DNA of 64,000 bases from Gonapodya prolifera JEL478 (taxonomy: Eukaryota; Monoblepharomycota; Monoblepharidomycetes; Monoblepharidales; Gonapodyaceae): assembly GCA_001574975.1 (NCBI GenBank), contig KQ965765.1, positions 282,606-346,605 on the forward strand, given 5' to 3'. The notes beneath the pieces are model-generated. The model had not been told where the DNA came from and searched no databases. It saw only the letters and a list, made by a program, of their open reading frames with translations. A program made the position numbers and the translations under genes. Positions 23,165-34,672 of this stretch are shown here, piece by piece (the first letter of the stretch is position 1; every line of letters begins with the position of its first letter).

Positions 23165-24691
23165 ATGGCATCCCACTGGCGCGACGACTGGAGTTCCCAC
23201 CACAGCGAGCGACACTCCGCCCCCGAAATGAGCTACTCCTCCAACTACCGGGGAAACCAGGACTCGACCGCTTTCACCGACTACCGCAACGCGCCCTTGC
23301 CCCCATCGTCAGCCGTGCCGTCCTTCCAGCTCAAGACAACGCTCGACCTGCCCTATGGCATCCACATGGCGCCAGAGAAAGACCTGCCTCCCGTCCCAGT
23401 CGCAACCATTGAGGACCCGCGGGCGAAAAGGAGAAAGAACCGCCTGATTTTCTTCGCGACCGCGATACTGGTCATCATCTTCGCCATCATTGCGCTGGGC
23501 GTCGGCATCTCGCGGGCTAGGGCCCAAACAGGCGGTGCGACGGACTCGATGGGCGCCGTGCAGGGGGCCGGTGTGCAGGACGCATCCGCACCCGCATCGG
23601 CGTCGACTACGATACGTAAACAGGAAACAGCAAGCACGTCGTTTTCGGCGACGCGTTCTCCGGCCGCCATCGTCGCACAGGGCGCACGCGTCACGGTTGC
23701 GGCCCCTCCGGCGGGGGGTGACTCGACGAGTGCATCTGACAGAGGTAGCGGTAGCCCCACCACCGCATCCCGCACCACGGGACCCGAATCAACCTCGACT
23801 GCGTTGTCACCGCCTTCTGCGCCGCCTCCCTCTGCGCCGTCGTCTCCGCCCTCGCCGCCGTCTGCTCCACCATCTACTCCACCCTCGTCACCGCCGGCTG
23901 CTCCTCCACCGTCCACTCCTCCACCAACCCCGCCCCCCGCTAGTTCAGGCTCATGTGTCGTCGGTACGTATCATCTCGCTTCTGACGCCAAAAGCAGAAC
24001 TTTGATGACTGTCCCTTCGATAGGTTCCCTGCAATGCACACCCCAAATCTCGTCCGGTTCTTTCCGTCAATGCTCCCAGACGGGGTGGAACGCCAAAGCC
24101 TGTCAGAGGTAAGCTCCCACTTCTCTTTTCCTTTTCTGAACCGTATTCTCACACGACTACGACGTACCCTCCAGCGGTACATACTGCCAAACCGTCTCCA
24201 CCGTGGTCGGCAACGAGATCCAGTGCACCGACATCCCACCATCTTCCCCACCCTCTTCCCCTCCTTCCTCGCCACCACCTCCCCCACCACCTTCATCTCC
24301 ACCCTCCCCACCCGCCTCAGGCTCCCTCCGCGCCTATGTCTCCTACCACATGTACAGCGCCCAAACCTCACTCTCAGTCACCTCCTGCTCCGACGGCGCC
24401 AACGGCCTCATCACGCGCGGGTACGCCATGTCCTCCTTATTCCCCGCCGTCGGCGCGGCCTCGTTCGCCACGTGGAACAGCCCTGAATGCGGGGGCTGTT
24501 GGGCGCTCACGAATGCGGCGAATGGCGTCACGGTGAGGTTGACGGTGATTGATCAGTGCGGGCCCGTGGGAGGGTACGATGCGCATTTTGATATTTCGCC
24601 GGATATTTTTGCGACACTGGGCGGGTCCCAGGGTGTTGCGGATGGGCATCTTTTTGTCACTTATAGTAAGGTGTCGGCGACGCCTTGCTAG
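23165..24691 (+). CDS. Membrane-anchored expansin-like protein with chitin-binding-like module
   Basis: The order is: cytosolic tail of about 95 residues; basic KRRKNR stop; membrane helix LIFFATAILVIIFAIIALGV; long Thr/Ser/Ala and then Pro/Ser linker; a Cys module (GSLQCTPQISSGSFRQCSQT, GWNAKACQ, SGTYCQTV, EIQC) resembling CBM19-type chitin-binding repeats; a second Pro/Ser linker; and a double-psi barrel with TSCSDGANGLITRGYAMSSL, SPECGGCWALTNAANG and VIDQCGPVGGYDAHFDIS, ending SATPC with TAG at 24689. Two short introns split the Cys module. The barrel is a paralogue of 11028-11819. The likely role is outside the membrane, on wall chitin or glucan. The CBM19 assignment rests on Cys spacing only. 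Confidence 0.8.
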
Positions 24692-25108
24692 AGTTGAAGA
24701 ACGGGGTGCTGCGACTGGTTTGCGGTGCGCCGCGCCTTCATGCTGTTGATCGGCGTGACGTGGCAGTTCTTTTCCTTTTTTTTGAATCTTTGGTCACTTG
24801 GTCACCTTCTCTTCCCTTCTTCCACTCTATTTTTTTTTTTTTTGCAACGGCACTGGGTGTCGTTTCTTAATCCACCATTGTAATATGTAGACATCCACTC
24901 TTTTTTTCCCCCTCCTGTAACCCACTAGACGAGAAAAACACTCCCCTTCTTTTGATAGAAAGTGGAATACTCATGACATAAGGTCTTTCAAATCGCTGCT
25001 GCGGTCGGGGCCATAAACAATCTTCTTGAACGGTTGCATCACTCTGTGTTCTTCTTCCTCGCCATCGACGAAGTTTCGTTCGTTCCCTTGAGTTTTTACC
25101 TCCCAGTC

Positions 25109-25413
25109 ATGGCGGCGATTGTGGCCGGATATGTCATTTATGTAGGTCACGGTATGTGGCTCCTGGAACCAGCTGCCATACGTAATCGTGGTTTGACTAG
25201 GTAGTCACGTCGTGGCAATCTCTCGTCGCACCCACATACGGATCAGGCGCAGAGAGCCCCGAACCTGAAACGAGAACGGTCGTGATCTCCGAAGACAAAT
25301 CTGTACGAAATGTGACGGTGGAACTCCGACGTCCCATCACAAGACCGCCTCAAATGATATCAGTACTGGGCATATTGATAGCTGCCCACGTGTTCGCTAT
25401 TGGTGGTGTTTAG
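25109..25413 (+). CDS. Small putative two-segment membrane protein
   Basis: ATG 25109 gives MAAIVAGYVIY. Removing an intron from GTAGGT to the ACTAG before 25201 keeps frame into VVTSWQSLVAPTYG and ends ILIAAHVFAIGGV with TAG at 25411-25413. The product has about 81 residues, with one hydrophobic stretch at each end and an acidic middle (GAESPEPETR). A pyrimidine-rich leader precedes the ATG. No family is recognised. It may be an exon of something larger. Confidence 0.35.
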
Positions 25414-26020
25414 GTGTTGCGAATGTTGGTCAGTTGAGTTTGCTCCTAGCTCATCTGCATGCTTGACGTTACATGGTGATGGTGCGATCCCAGAATCGAA
25501 CTACTCGATTTTCCGATGTTCTTTTCATTTTTTCTCCACTCCACTTTCTCCTCTGCTCTCCGCTTCTTGTTTTTTGGGGATGTCACCACCCCTTGACGTA
25601 CACTCAAAGGTGCTCTCGTCCCTCGTCGTGGCCGAATGGTCAACAATTTTGATGATCACGCCCATGCTCTATCTGGGCTGGAGCAATACTTTCCGTCGTC
25701 ACTATTCCGCCGTATATATACGCGACGTTCGCACCCACTGGTGCGATCGCCCGCTCGTTCTCCAGAGCGTTGGTGTTCGCTGTTGCGCCCCCGAGCGCCA
25801 CTGCCATAGTGGCGTGTATGGCTGAAAGGAGGGTTAGTGTCGTTTTGAGTGACTTGTGGATGCAGCAAGAAGTGCATGGGAGTTGGGCGTGGCACTTTGA
25901 GGCAGCGTGGTGGGCAATTAGCGTGGCGGTTTCAGCTCTAACGTGAAATGAGGTAAATAAATATTCGAGGACCAGTGGCCAACACTTACTACATACGTTC
26001 AAAATGTTGCACTGTGCTGG
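25414..26020. other. Intergenic; one unassigned minus-strand ORF
   Basis: A minus ORF at 26038-25640 (132 codons) has an Ala-rich hydrophobic segment (LLSAIHATMAVALGGA) but no motif, and it overlaps the start of the dynactin gene. I do not call it a gene. Confidence 0.3.
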
Positions 26021-27925
26021 TTGATTTCGAACGATCAATTACAAATGATTGAAGATTCTTTTGCAGCGAAGGAGCCCAGCCATCCTATCCTGTATTCCTG
26101 CTCTTGCAACGGCTCCATCAGACCCGGTTCAGACGTCCTTACCGGTCCTACCACTGCATTGTTCCCGTTATCTCAACTCTACTTCTGCGATAGCAACACC
26201 GATATCCGATGCCCATTTTGCACGTCCGAGGAGTTCTCGGGATGCTTTTGTCCCAATTGCTTGTTTGATAGCGTGACGATCGCGGTAAAAACGGAGAAGG
26301 CTCGGTCAGTTAATCGTTCTGGATTGAATCTCCACCGTTTACTGTCCTTCTCACCTTTGCGACACACTTCATAGGTGCAATCGACAGTGCTTTGATTGTC
26401 CAGTATGCTTTTCTGCGCTTGCAATCGTTCCTGTTCCCCTTGCCGATTCAACTGTGACAGCAGTTGTGCTTTCTTCGGACAGCGACCACCAAAACGGATT
26501 TGGAAGCCCCGATGTCATACATTCTTTCGTGCCCGTACTGCCGCTGGGATTCTTCTTCTCTGGAGTCCGATTGGGTGCTCGACAAACCTACCGGTCTGGA
26601 GTCTGGCACAAATGCAATTGCTTCTCAACACCCCACGAACGCGGAGTTCGAAGCGCTACGATCCTACTTCGAGAAAGTTTTTGCAACGAATACGCAGACG
26701 GGAACGCCGTACGCGCCATCGAATTCCCTCACGGCATCCTTGACGGCCGCCAATGGCCGGCAGGGGACTGACCCAAAAGCCCGTCCTTCGCCTTCCTCTT
26801 CTATAGTTGTCAACAGAGTGTCGAAGCTTCTCGCCAAAGATTCCGCAAAGAAGGGAATATCCACCAAACCAAAGGAGGTTGGGGACTTCCAGTCTACGGT
26901 TACCTCGCCGCAGCCTTGAACGTATGAAACGGAACAGGATGATTCTGTGGCAGAGAGAGAACGGGCAGCGGCGCTGAATGGCTTTGGAATAAGTGTGCCA
27001 CGCCGTTCAATGGCCACGAGACACACTGTACTGATTAAAGTTTTTGGGACGTTCCGTTCTGGCGCCATCGCTAGCGTCTCGGATTCTTCTTTCCGAAGAA
27101 CCAATATCGCTAATCTCTCAACGTCGTCCGCAAAGAACCCAACTGCAAAGAAAAAGGATTGGAAAGTGCCGCGGTTGCCAGAACATTTTAGTTCGTCCGG
27201 AGAACAAGAGTGGCGCAACGAAGTTCACCATCAAAACAAAATGATCGGCCTGTGAGTTAAATATGATGCAGGAGGCCGTTTTCTTACGATTTAAACTGCG
27301 CATGTTTTCAGAAAGTGTCTTACCTCGATCACGGTGGCAAACCCCACGTACGCATACCGTTCTGCATCGCCGAAACTCTTTCTTTGCATCGGGAACCCGC
27401 ACGACGACGATCTTTGCGTTCGACTCTCCAGCAGTGCTACCGCGGGAGTGGAACACTCAGCAAACGACATTGTCCTCAAAGGAGCGAATGGGTTTGGAGA
27501 GTACCCTGCTCCAAAGGCAGGAGAGAGATTTCCACCTGGTGTGGTGGACCAAAAGGAGAATTGGGCGGTGGTGGATATTGGAGGTCGTTTGGTGGAATCC
27601 GAAGAAACCGCAGTTGATGTGAGTGGTCTGATTCAGCGATCTCCGTTTGTATGCACGACCAATTGATTCACGTTTCAACATGAAGATCCAGATTCGTATA
27701 GATTTTTCTCCATACTCTCCTGATAGAACTACAGTGGCAGTTTCCCCCATTGGCTCGAAGAAGGGGCGAGCTGAAGGAACGTTTTGGATAGTTGCTCGGA
27801 AGTCGCCGCTATTGTTGGAAGAGGATACTCCCGATTTATTGCGACTCGTCGGTTCAGATTCCATAGGCCATTGTACGTTTTGCATCCCACGTCATGCCGA
27901 TGTGTACATATACATCTATCGATGA
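26021..27925 (+). CDS. Dynactin subunit 4 (p62)
   Basis: The start MISNDQLQMI leads to LYSCSCNG, PLSQLYFCDSNTDIRCPFC and GCFCPNCLFDSV, the paired-Cys zinc domain of p62. It continues with CNRQCFDCPVCFSALAIV and YILSCPYCRWDSSSLESDW. A later exon reads RRPQRTQLQRKRIGKCRGCQ then NILVRPENKSG, a hallmark of DCTN4, and the C-terminal part includes VALNY-type beta-sandwich segments (GANGFGEYPAPKAG, TVAVSPIGSKKGRAEGTFW). p62 caps the pointed end of the dynactin filament, which supports dynein transport. The frame changes by one base between LADSTVTAVVLSSDSDHQ and TDLEAPMSYILSCPYC (26470-26510), next to an AAAA run, with no fitting intron. Splicing at 26880-27050 and the exact 3' end are unresolved. 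Confidence 0.75.
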
Positions 27926-28012
27926 ATACATTCTCGCAAAATGAGCGGACGATACATCACTGCATTGTCAACGTTATAATGGTTGAATCATCTAAAATCA
28001 CTGGTCCGCTCT

Positions 28013-30130
28013 TCAGGTCTGCTCTTTCGACTCTGAACCTGTCGGATTAGCCGGACCTCCCAAGGAAACAGGTTTGTACATAACTGTCGTCACGAACTGA
28101 TGAAAAGGCTCAGAGCTGCACTATGGCAAACAAGCTCCGGTCACGCAACCCACCTTACTCCTGTAACGTGTGGTAATTGCAACTGCCATTACTCCATCTC
28201 GTATGCTGCACGCGTAAAGGTGATTGAGAGTAACATGGTGGGGTACAGGCAGCGTTGCGGTAACTTGATCTTCATCTGTGACAGGATTGTTGAGCACGAC
28301 GCGAGTCAATTGGGGTGGAAGGTTTACTGGCGGTACCGAGTAAGGGTCCGCAGGTGGTTGGGGGTTGGACTTGGATCGAGAGCTTTTGGACGGCGGTGGT
28401 GGAGGGGGATCGGCCGGTGGTTCGAGCAGCGACTTTGGGATTTCGCACGTATACGTTTCTTCCGGTGAGGAAGAGTAAAGTTCTCCACCTGGTCCTTCCA
28501 CGGTGTACTCGTCTTCGTCAGAATCCCGTGCAGTGAACTCGGCATCTCCAACCGCATCGAGTCCGTCGCCAAGATTAGTTCCGTACTCGTTGTCGAGTAA
28601 TAGGTAGTTTACCAGGTTGCCGGCGTCATCAGGTGCAGCCGGAAGATCGTCCGAACATCGCCATTCGTCGTCCACAATGAACTTGAAGTGATGGGTTCCT
28701 GGAGGAAGGTCAAGGATGGCAGTGAAGTCTTCATAGCTGCTCATAAAAACATGATGACGATTCACAGGCGCGGTGAGTGGGGCGATCGTGGTTACCCACC
28801 TTTTAGCCATCCGGATTTTATGCTTCCAATTATTGAAGCTTCCAGTTACGTAAACAGCCTTTCCCCCACCAGTCCACGTAATAATGACTGGGATTATACC
28901 TTTCTTCTCTGAAATGCGACTGTCTGAGAGAAGACATTACAGAGGTGGCAGAGTAGTCACCGTACCTTTTGCAGCCGCCGCAGCTCCAACACTGGCCAAG
29001 GGAGCAATACCAAGTCCTTTGCTTCCAGCCGTATGTACGATTTTACTTGTATTTGAATACGGTTTCGCACGAATCTCTTGGAGTTCCTGTTCCGTGTGCC
29101 GTTTCCGGTGCTTCTTCTTCCTCGGCGAATGAGACCGTGCGAAGGAAGGACGAGAGGGAAGAGACCCAGAAGACGCCACAGAGTAGTTGGATACTGACGA
29201 CACGACCCGCGTCGGGGTTCGGTCGCCTTGTGCGGGTGGTGAGACCGCCACATCGGTCGGTGTGTTCGCCCCGACTGTTTCAGAATTAGGGAAAGAGGAA
29301 GATGCGAGTCCAGCTGACGCAAGTTTCGATGAAAGTTGTGAAGGCGGGCGGGCATTGGAGTTGGAGGAGACCGAAGCTTGGCGCTCTGCGAGTGGCAGCG
29401 GTGCAACGAAACCACCCGACGGTCGTTCGAGTGCTGCGTACAGCATGGCACCTCCATCTTGGTTGGCAGAGCCGGACTGTCTGACGTGATTCAAGAAGCC
29501 AGCAGAAATGGCAATCGGATCGGATGGTCCAGCAAAATCCCTTGTGGACAGCTTCGTCTCGATGACGGGGACATTGTCCAGAACCGATATCGCCCCGTCT
29601 GTGAAGCCCCCTGAAGCGCCATCAACCGAGTCAAGGGGTGGTTCTGAGCTTGTCACGGCGGTGGCAAAGCTCGACTCCAGCGTGCTGCTGGTTGGTTTTA
29701 TGTGACTGTCGGCGAGGGAGGCCATACTCGCGCGATCCGGTGCTGCTCGTGGAACGAGGGTGTATTCTACTGGCGCGCCAAAAAACGGGTTCATAATAGG
29801 TGCGGGCGACGTCTGTGAGGTGGCTGACGGAGGGTGAAGTGGTGGGAGTTGCACATGAGCTGGTGTGACCGCGTCTGCTCCTCGCTCTAGTTGTGACCGT
29901 CCAGAGCCCTCCGTTTCCCCAACTCTAGTCGCAGCTTGGTCTTGAGACGGTCCATTCGGGTCGTGGGGCTTGCCAGGGTCAAGTGACTCGACAACGGACA
30001 AGCCTTCAGCTGGGGTTGTTTCCGCTGTCACGGAGCCTCGCTCGCTGGATGGGAGCGCATCCTGATCACCATCCGCTCCATTTTGACCGCCGTTGATGGC
30101 TCGAGAGAGCCATGATATCATGGAAGTCAT
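28013..30130 (-). CDS. AMP-activated kinase (SNF1) beta subunit
   Basis: A long disordered N-terminus of about 390 residues (start MTSMISWLSRAI; ends with basic HSPRKKKHRKRHTEQELQEI) precedes the glycogen-binding module: IIPVIITWTGGGKAVYVTGS, FNNWKHKIRMAKR, TAILDLPPGTHHFKFIVDDE and WRCSDDLPAAPDD. The ASC domain follows: PPQLTRVVLNN, LPVPHHVTLNHLYACSIRDG, AVAITTRYRSK and, after an intron, FVTTVMYKPV. It adds a tail (SLGGPANPTGSESKEQT) before TGA at 28015-28013. The beta subunit scaffolds the Snf1 kinase complex and directs it by glucose state. The N-terminus is much longer than in yeast Sip2. It is convergent with dynactin p62, with about 87 bp between. Confidence 0.92.
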
Positions 30131-30533
30131 CTATCCAGGCTTTGGCGAGACGAACTTATTTGATCCGCATTCGCGTTCCAGGTGGAAACCGACGTCGGAC
30201 GGCAATGAAAACCGTTTCAAAATACTCGAATCTTCAAGGGAACATCGCCACCGAACTCACCTGTTGTCACGGGGTCGAGTCACTCCCAGGCCCACGGACA
30301 CCGCTTCCCTTTCGTACTCGACTATCTCGGAACGTCGCGGCGTTTCCTACGGCAACAATCTCTACCCGAGACGCGATGCCGTGCGGTGGTGAGACGTGTG
30401 CCGAACAGCGACCCGTGGGAGGGTGGGGGATTTCGAGTGTTTGTTGGGCGATGTTTGGCAAATGACCCGCCTCCCTGACTATGACGAGTTTCGCCACCAA
30501 TGTCTCTACACATGAAGAGCTATTAAATAATTT

Positions 30534-32256
30534 TTAGGATGGTAATTCTACCCTTAGTTGCGACATATTATGCGCCAACCGAATCTGACACGCCAGCCTT
30601 GACCTGCGTGGTTCACCAACAGCATGGATAATAAATACAAACGCCTTTGGTTGAAGTTGCAGTACTTGCTTACCGATCGGTCGCTTTCGGGTGCGCGTAG
30701 GAATCCAAGGCGTCGAGTTCGTCTTCGGTGATCGGTGGAAGATGCCCTTTTGTGTCATCAACGAGTACCTGCAAAATCAACCCAAACCAAGCTATTAGCC
30801 CGGTGGACTGACCAGCCCCTGCTCCCCTTGTTTCGCACGGCACGGTTACGAACCTGACACGTCTCACACTCCATCTCCCGCCACACGCCACATTCATCCC
30901 GAGACCGGACCGTTTGGCAGCGTCGAGGAGTCGTTCGCCGGGGTATCCCATGACGGTAACATCGCCATGGGTTGGGAACGAGAAGTGGACGGCGATGGTG
31001 GGGTGAGGAGGGCCGGGGTGGGGGGGGCTGCGTTGTTTGAAGTGTACACTTGCAGGGCGGAATGAGTTCGGAGGGAGCCGATTGAGAGCTGAGGCGCAAG
31101 GTTCACCTTGATAAAAAATCCGGCTCCACGTCTTCGTTTCTCGACTGTACAGTCGTTCCATCTCCTCTTGAGACACTCTAACTCTCCCACGCCACGCGTC
31201 CCATGGTAAGTGCTTCTCGTTCTGATCCCGCGCCGGAAGTCGGGATCGCCCAGCACTAGCACTAGTATTGGAATAGGACCAAAGCACGTCGACGACCGAC
31301 GGCTGTTGAGGGAGTGAGATTTCCGAACCAGTCGCCGGAGGGGTATGCACTTATGTGGGCCGAGGTGGTTCGGACACTTGCTTTAGTGTCAAGTTAAAAG
31401 CAGAGCTCTCACATGACGCTGGAGATGTGAAAGTTGCTTCAATATTGCACATAAAACGATACGAGCTTACTTAACCGCCCACTGGTGCCCCCCGACATGA
31501 CTCGTTCGCCACACCTCCACTTCTCCTTCGGTGTCGTCTCGAATCCGCGCCGCTGACACCGCCCACGTCTTCAACGTCTGGTACACGGCTTTTCCCGTCT
31601 CGCCGCATCTGCAGTCGCGCTGTACGTGCGGGCAAATGAATAATCAGGTGGTGTTTTTGTCGAGAGGAGTCCAATGAATAGGAGCAGGAATGGGGGGGGG
31701 ACGGACGTTCCAGGCTCGGAGGTGAGGAAGTCGGAAAGAAGACGGAGGACGTGCGAGACACGTCGTGGGTAAATTGTGGTCAGGGAACACGTGCAAGTCG
31801 AATGCTTCATCTGTGTTCACGGCGTCATGACTGTTGGAAGCCGCGACCGTGGCCTGCTCGCCAGAGCAAGCGCTTGGAATGTCAGATGCGGTGATTTTGA
31901 TCCCGAGACCACCAGCGTTGAGCTTCCTCGTCAGTAGAAGCAGCTCCGTCACATCAAGGGATGAGAGTTCCACTTTCGCTGGCCATGAACCTTGCCTACC
32001 AATCATCACAATGTGAACGTAGAATTCACCAAGACAGCTCTCGGATTGGCTGCACCGTACCCGTGGCGATAAAAATGTGGCGTCCATGTGGCATTACCGA
32101 CCCTGCAAGGGGCATTGAGCTAGCCTGCGTCTGCACATGACGCTTGGGCTTTGAATCCATCTGAGGTTCGCGATGCTGCTCGAGGCGACGAGAAGCCAAT
32201 GTAAGAGAGGGAAAAGTGCCCAAGGGCCGGTAGGGGGTTAGCGCATAGCAAAACAA
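30534..32256 (-). CDS. AIM32: AIM32-like sucrase/ferredoxin-like protein fused to adrenodoxin-type ferredoxin, with frameshift
   Basis: The N-terminal part reads FPSLTLASRRLEQ and GSVMPHGRHIFIATG, then after a short intron SWPAKVELSSLDVTELLLLT. It continues with CDCRCGETGKAVYQTLKTW and TSHVGGHQWA, matching the HxGGHxxA block of AIM32, and with LPWDAWRGRVRVSQEEMERL. The same frame runs on, without a stop, into a 2Fe-2S ferredoxin domain: VTVMGYPGERLLDAAKRSGL, GMNVACGG, then ECETCQ, VLVDDTKGHLPPI and SRLACQIRLAHNMSQLRVEL. The four cluster Cys lie in ACGG, ECETC and LACQI. Between ACGG and ECETC the frame shifts by one base (30865-30885) and no intron fits. AIM32 is a mitochondrial redox protein in yeast. 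The N-terminal start is not certain. Confidence 0.7.
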
Positions 32257-32404
32257 AGTCCGTGCGAGGTGCGATGGTATTCAAGTGCGATTCATTGTCA
32301 CATGTCCCACTCAAAACGGTTTCTGGAAACGGTTTCGGCTGAACTCCGGCCAAACTTACCAGTGTCCTCACAAGTCGGTCCACCCATTCAATTCCACCCG
32401 CGCG

Positions 32405-34672
32405 ATGGCTGAAACTCGAAGCTCCAACGCGACAGCCGGAACTGCAGAATCGACGCCAAAACCTCCGGAAACCGTCGTGCTGTCGGCGGCATCTGCCGCT
32501 CCTGAAGCGTCGCGCACGCCGTCGCGAATCACTCGGGCACTCTCTTTGATCACACTCGACCGCGTACGGCACACCGCCGGCGCACTGTTTCGCTACTTCA
32601 CGGTAGGACCACCGCTTCAGGGATGGTCGCTCATGGAAACAGTGAGTCATCCTCTGAAAACCGAAGGTCGACCATTTATGAAACATTCCCGACACCAAGA
32701 TCATTCTTGGCGAAATGCGACGCTTCACAGGCTCTGGAGAAAAAGCAAAGTACCCTTCAACCACTGAGCTGGCCAAGCAGCGACAGGCAATGGATCGAGT
32801 CGCGAGGTTGGTTGGCGCGGTCATCGAGGGGGGAAGCTGTCAAACTCTAAATCAACAACTACTACAGACCAAACCCTCCGCAAGTTGTGTTCTCCGAAGT
32901 CATGTTCCCCCGTCGACCCGACCTCTTCGCACCCCGCAACGAGACACCGTCTGCCCTGTCACCTTGGGTATCATGTGACGTCGTAGAGTGGACCTACAGT
33001 GAGACAGACAAAGGCAAGAACACAAAGGAGAGATCCATCATGTTTTATATCCACGGCGGCGCGTGGATTCTCGGATCGCCAAAGACACACCGGTACCTTT
33101 TACGCGCTATTGCCAAGAGGAGCGGGTGTCGTGTTGTGGCGATCGACTACGGTACGTTCGCGAAGCGAGGACACCGCGGCCTAAGCGTTGCTAGGCGCTG
33201 ACTGAGGATGCCCGCCGGAGACGAGTGATCCGGGAAGCAGAATTCTCTCGCGGAGCGATATCAAGTACTAAGCGCGTGCGTCATCGTCGTTTATAATCAA
33301 CAAGGCTCTCACTTCGGCACCTCTCAGCCCTCGCTCCCGAGAACCCGTACCCTGCCGGTCTCATCGACGTCATCTCCACCTACCTCTACCTCACCTCTCA
33401 GCTCCCCACCCCAACCCCCGGCACAGGCGCCGAGCACCCCACCCAATCACCTCCCACCACCCTCCGCCTGGCTCCCTCCAACGTCGTCGTCGGGGGCGAC
33501 TCTGCGGGCGGGAACTTGACCATGTGTCTCCTCTCTTGGCTCCGCGACAGCGGATACACCCAGCCGGCGGGTGCCGTGCTCATCTCGCCCGCGACGGAAC
33601 TGACGTTCTCCAACCCGGATTATCAGCTGAATAGGTTTGATTTCTTGCCGTGGGCGCCGTTCAAGATTGTTGGGCCGGAGCAGGGAGGTGCGACGGGCGA
33701 GTTACCGCCTGGGCCTACGAAAGCAGCTTCGGAGAAGCAAGATTCAAACGGATCGGTGGGACATTCCGAGGCCACGAACGACGACCAACCCGCGCGACAA
33801 CTAGAAGAGTCCGAGCCCGAGGAAGAGCAGAGCCACCTGTACTGCAAGAACCACGAGATATTCACGCCCTACATTTCGCCTCTGCTCCACTCCACGTGCA
33901 ATGCGTACCCTCCTGTGCTGGTACAGGTCGGCGAGGCGGAACGGTTGTGGGGTCAAGGATTGGGTGGTGAGTGTTCCCCCTTCCGTCTCTGGTGTGTTCA
34001 TCCAAGAGCAGTCTTTGATTCATATCAGCGGCTCTCAAGATCGCTTCGACACCGACTGCTTCTGGCGTCCAGTTTGAATCTTACAAGAACCAAGTCCACG
34101 TTTTTGTGAGTACTTCCACCGTGTCAAGACAGTAAATTCGAAAGTGCTCATCATACATACATACAACTTCACTTTTGTTAGCAAATGCTTGCCGGCATCC
34201 ACCGCCGCCACCTTGGGCACGCCGCTCTTGACCGCGTCGGGGCCTTCATCACATCCATCATTCAACGCCCAGCGACGGCTGGTGGGACCACATCGGGCAC
34301 TGGCGCCAAGCTCGTACCCAAAAAGATTCCGTCGAGGTTCTTCGAAATCGACCTCACCGAGACGGCACGGGAAGTCGGGGATAAGTACTACAGGGAAAAG
34401 CTCGGCGCCATGTGCGCGAAAGTGCGCAAGTACAAGGGCCAGAAGGATCCGGAGAAGGAGAGGGGGATTTTGACAAGGGGTGAGTTTCTGCTCGATGTCA
34501 TTGGCTGGTGTCGCACTCGCCTTTCAAATTTCTATTATCATACTGACGAATGGCGTTCTTCTTGGTTAATGTAGATCGCGCAGTTCTTCGTGCGCCCTAT
34601 ATCTGGGAAGGATTGCGGCTGGACTGGTACGAGAAGGCCGCCAAAGGTGGCTCGATACAGGCCAGGTTGTGA
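32405..34672 (+). CDS. Alpha/beta hydrolase (hormone-sensitive lipase-like)
   Basis: The start MAETRSSNATAG is disordered and is followed by SLITLDRVRHTAGALFRYF. The oxyanion block is IMFYIHGGAWILGSPKTHRY, followed by RVVAIDY. After an intron come VVVGGDSAGGNLTMCLLSWL with the nucleophile Ser, PVLVQVGEAERLWGQGLGG near the acid, and ESYKNQVHVF with the catalytic His. The last exon ends SIQARL with TGA at 34670-34672. Between strands there is a non-family acidic insertion (TNDDQPARQLEESEPEEEQS). The expected activity is hydrolysis of a carboxylic ester or acylglycerol; the substrate is unknown. About six exons. It is divergent from the AIM32 gene, with only about 150 bp between starts. Confidence 0.85.

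Noticed and set aside
23353-23916. 187-codon minus-strand Gly/Glu/Ala-rich ORF
   Set aside because: It is the mirror of the Pro/Ser-coding linker of the expansin-like gene.
30112-30465. 117-codon plus-strand ORF
   Set aside because: It overlaps the AMPK beta start and its promoter region; no motif and no exon partners.
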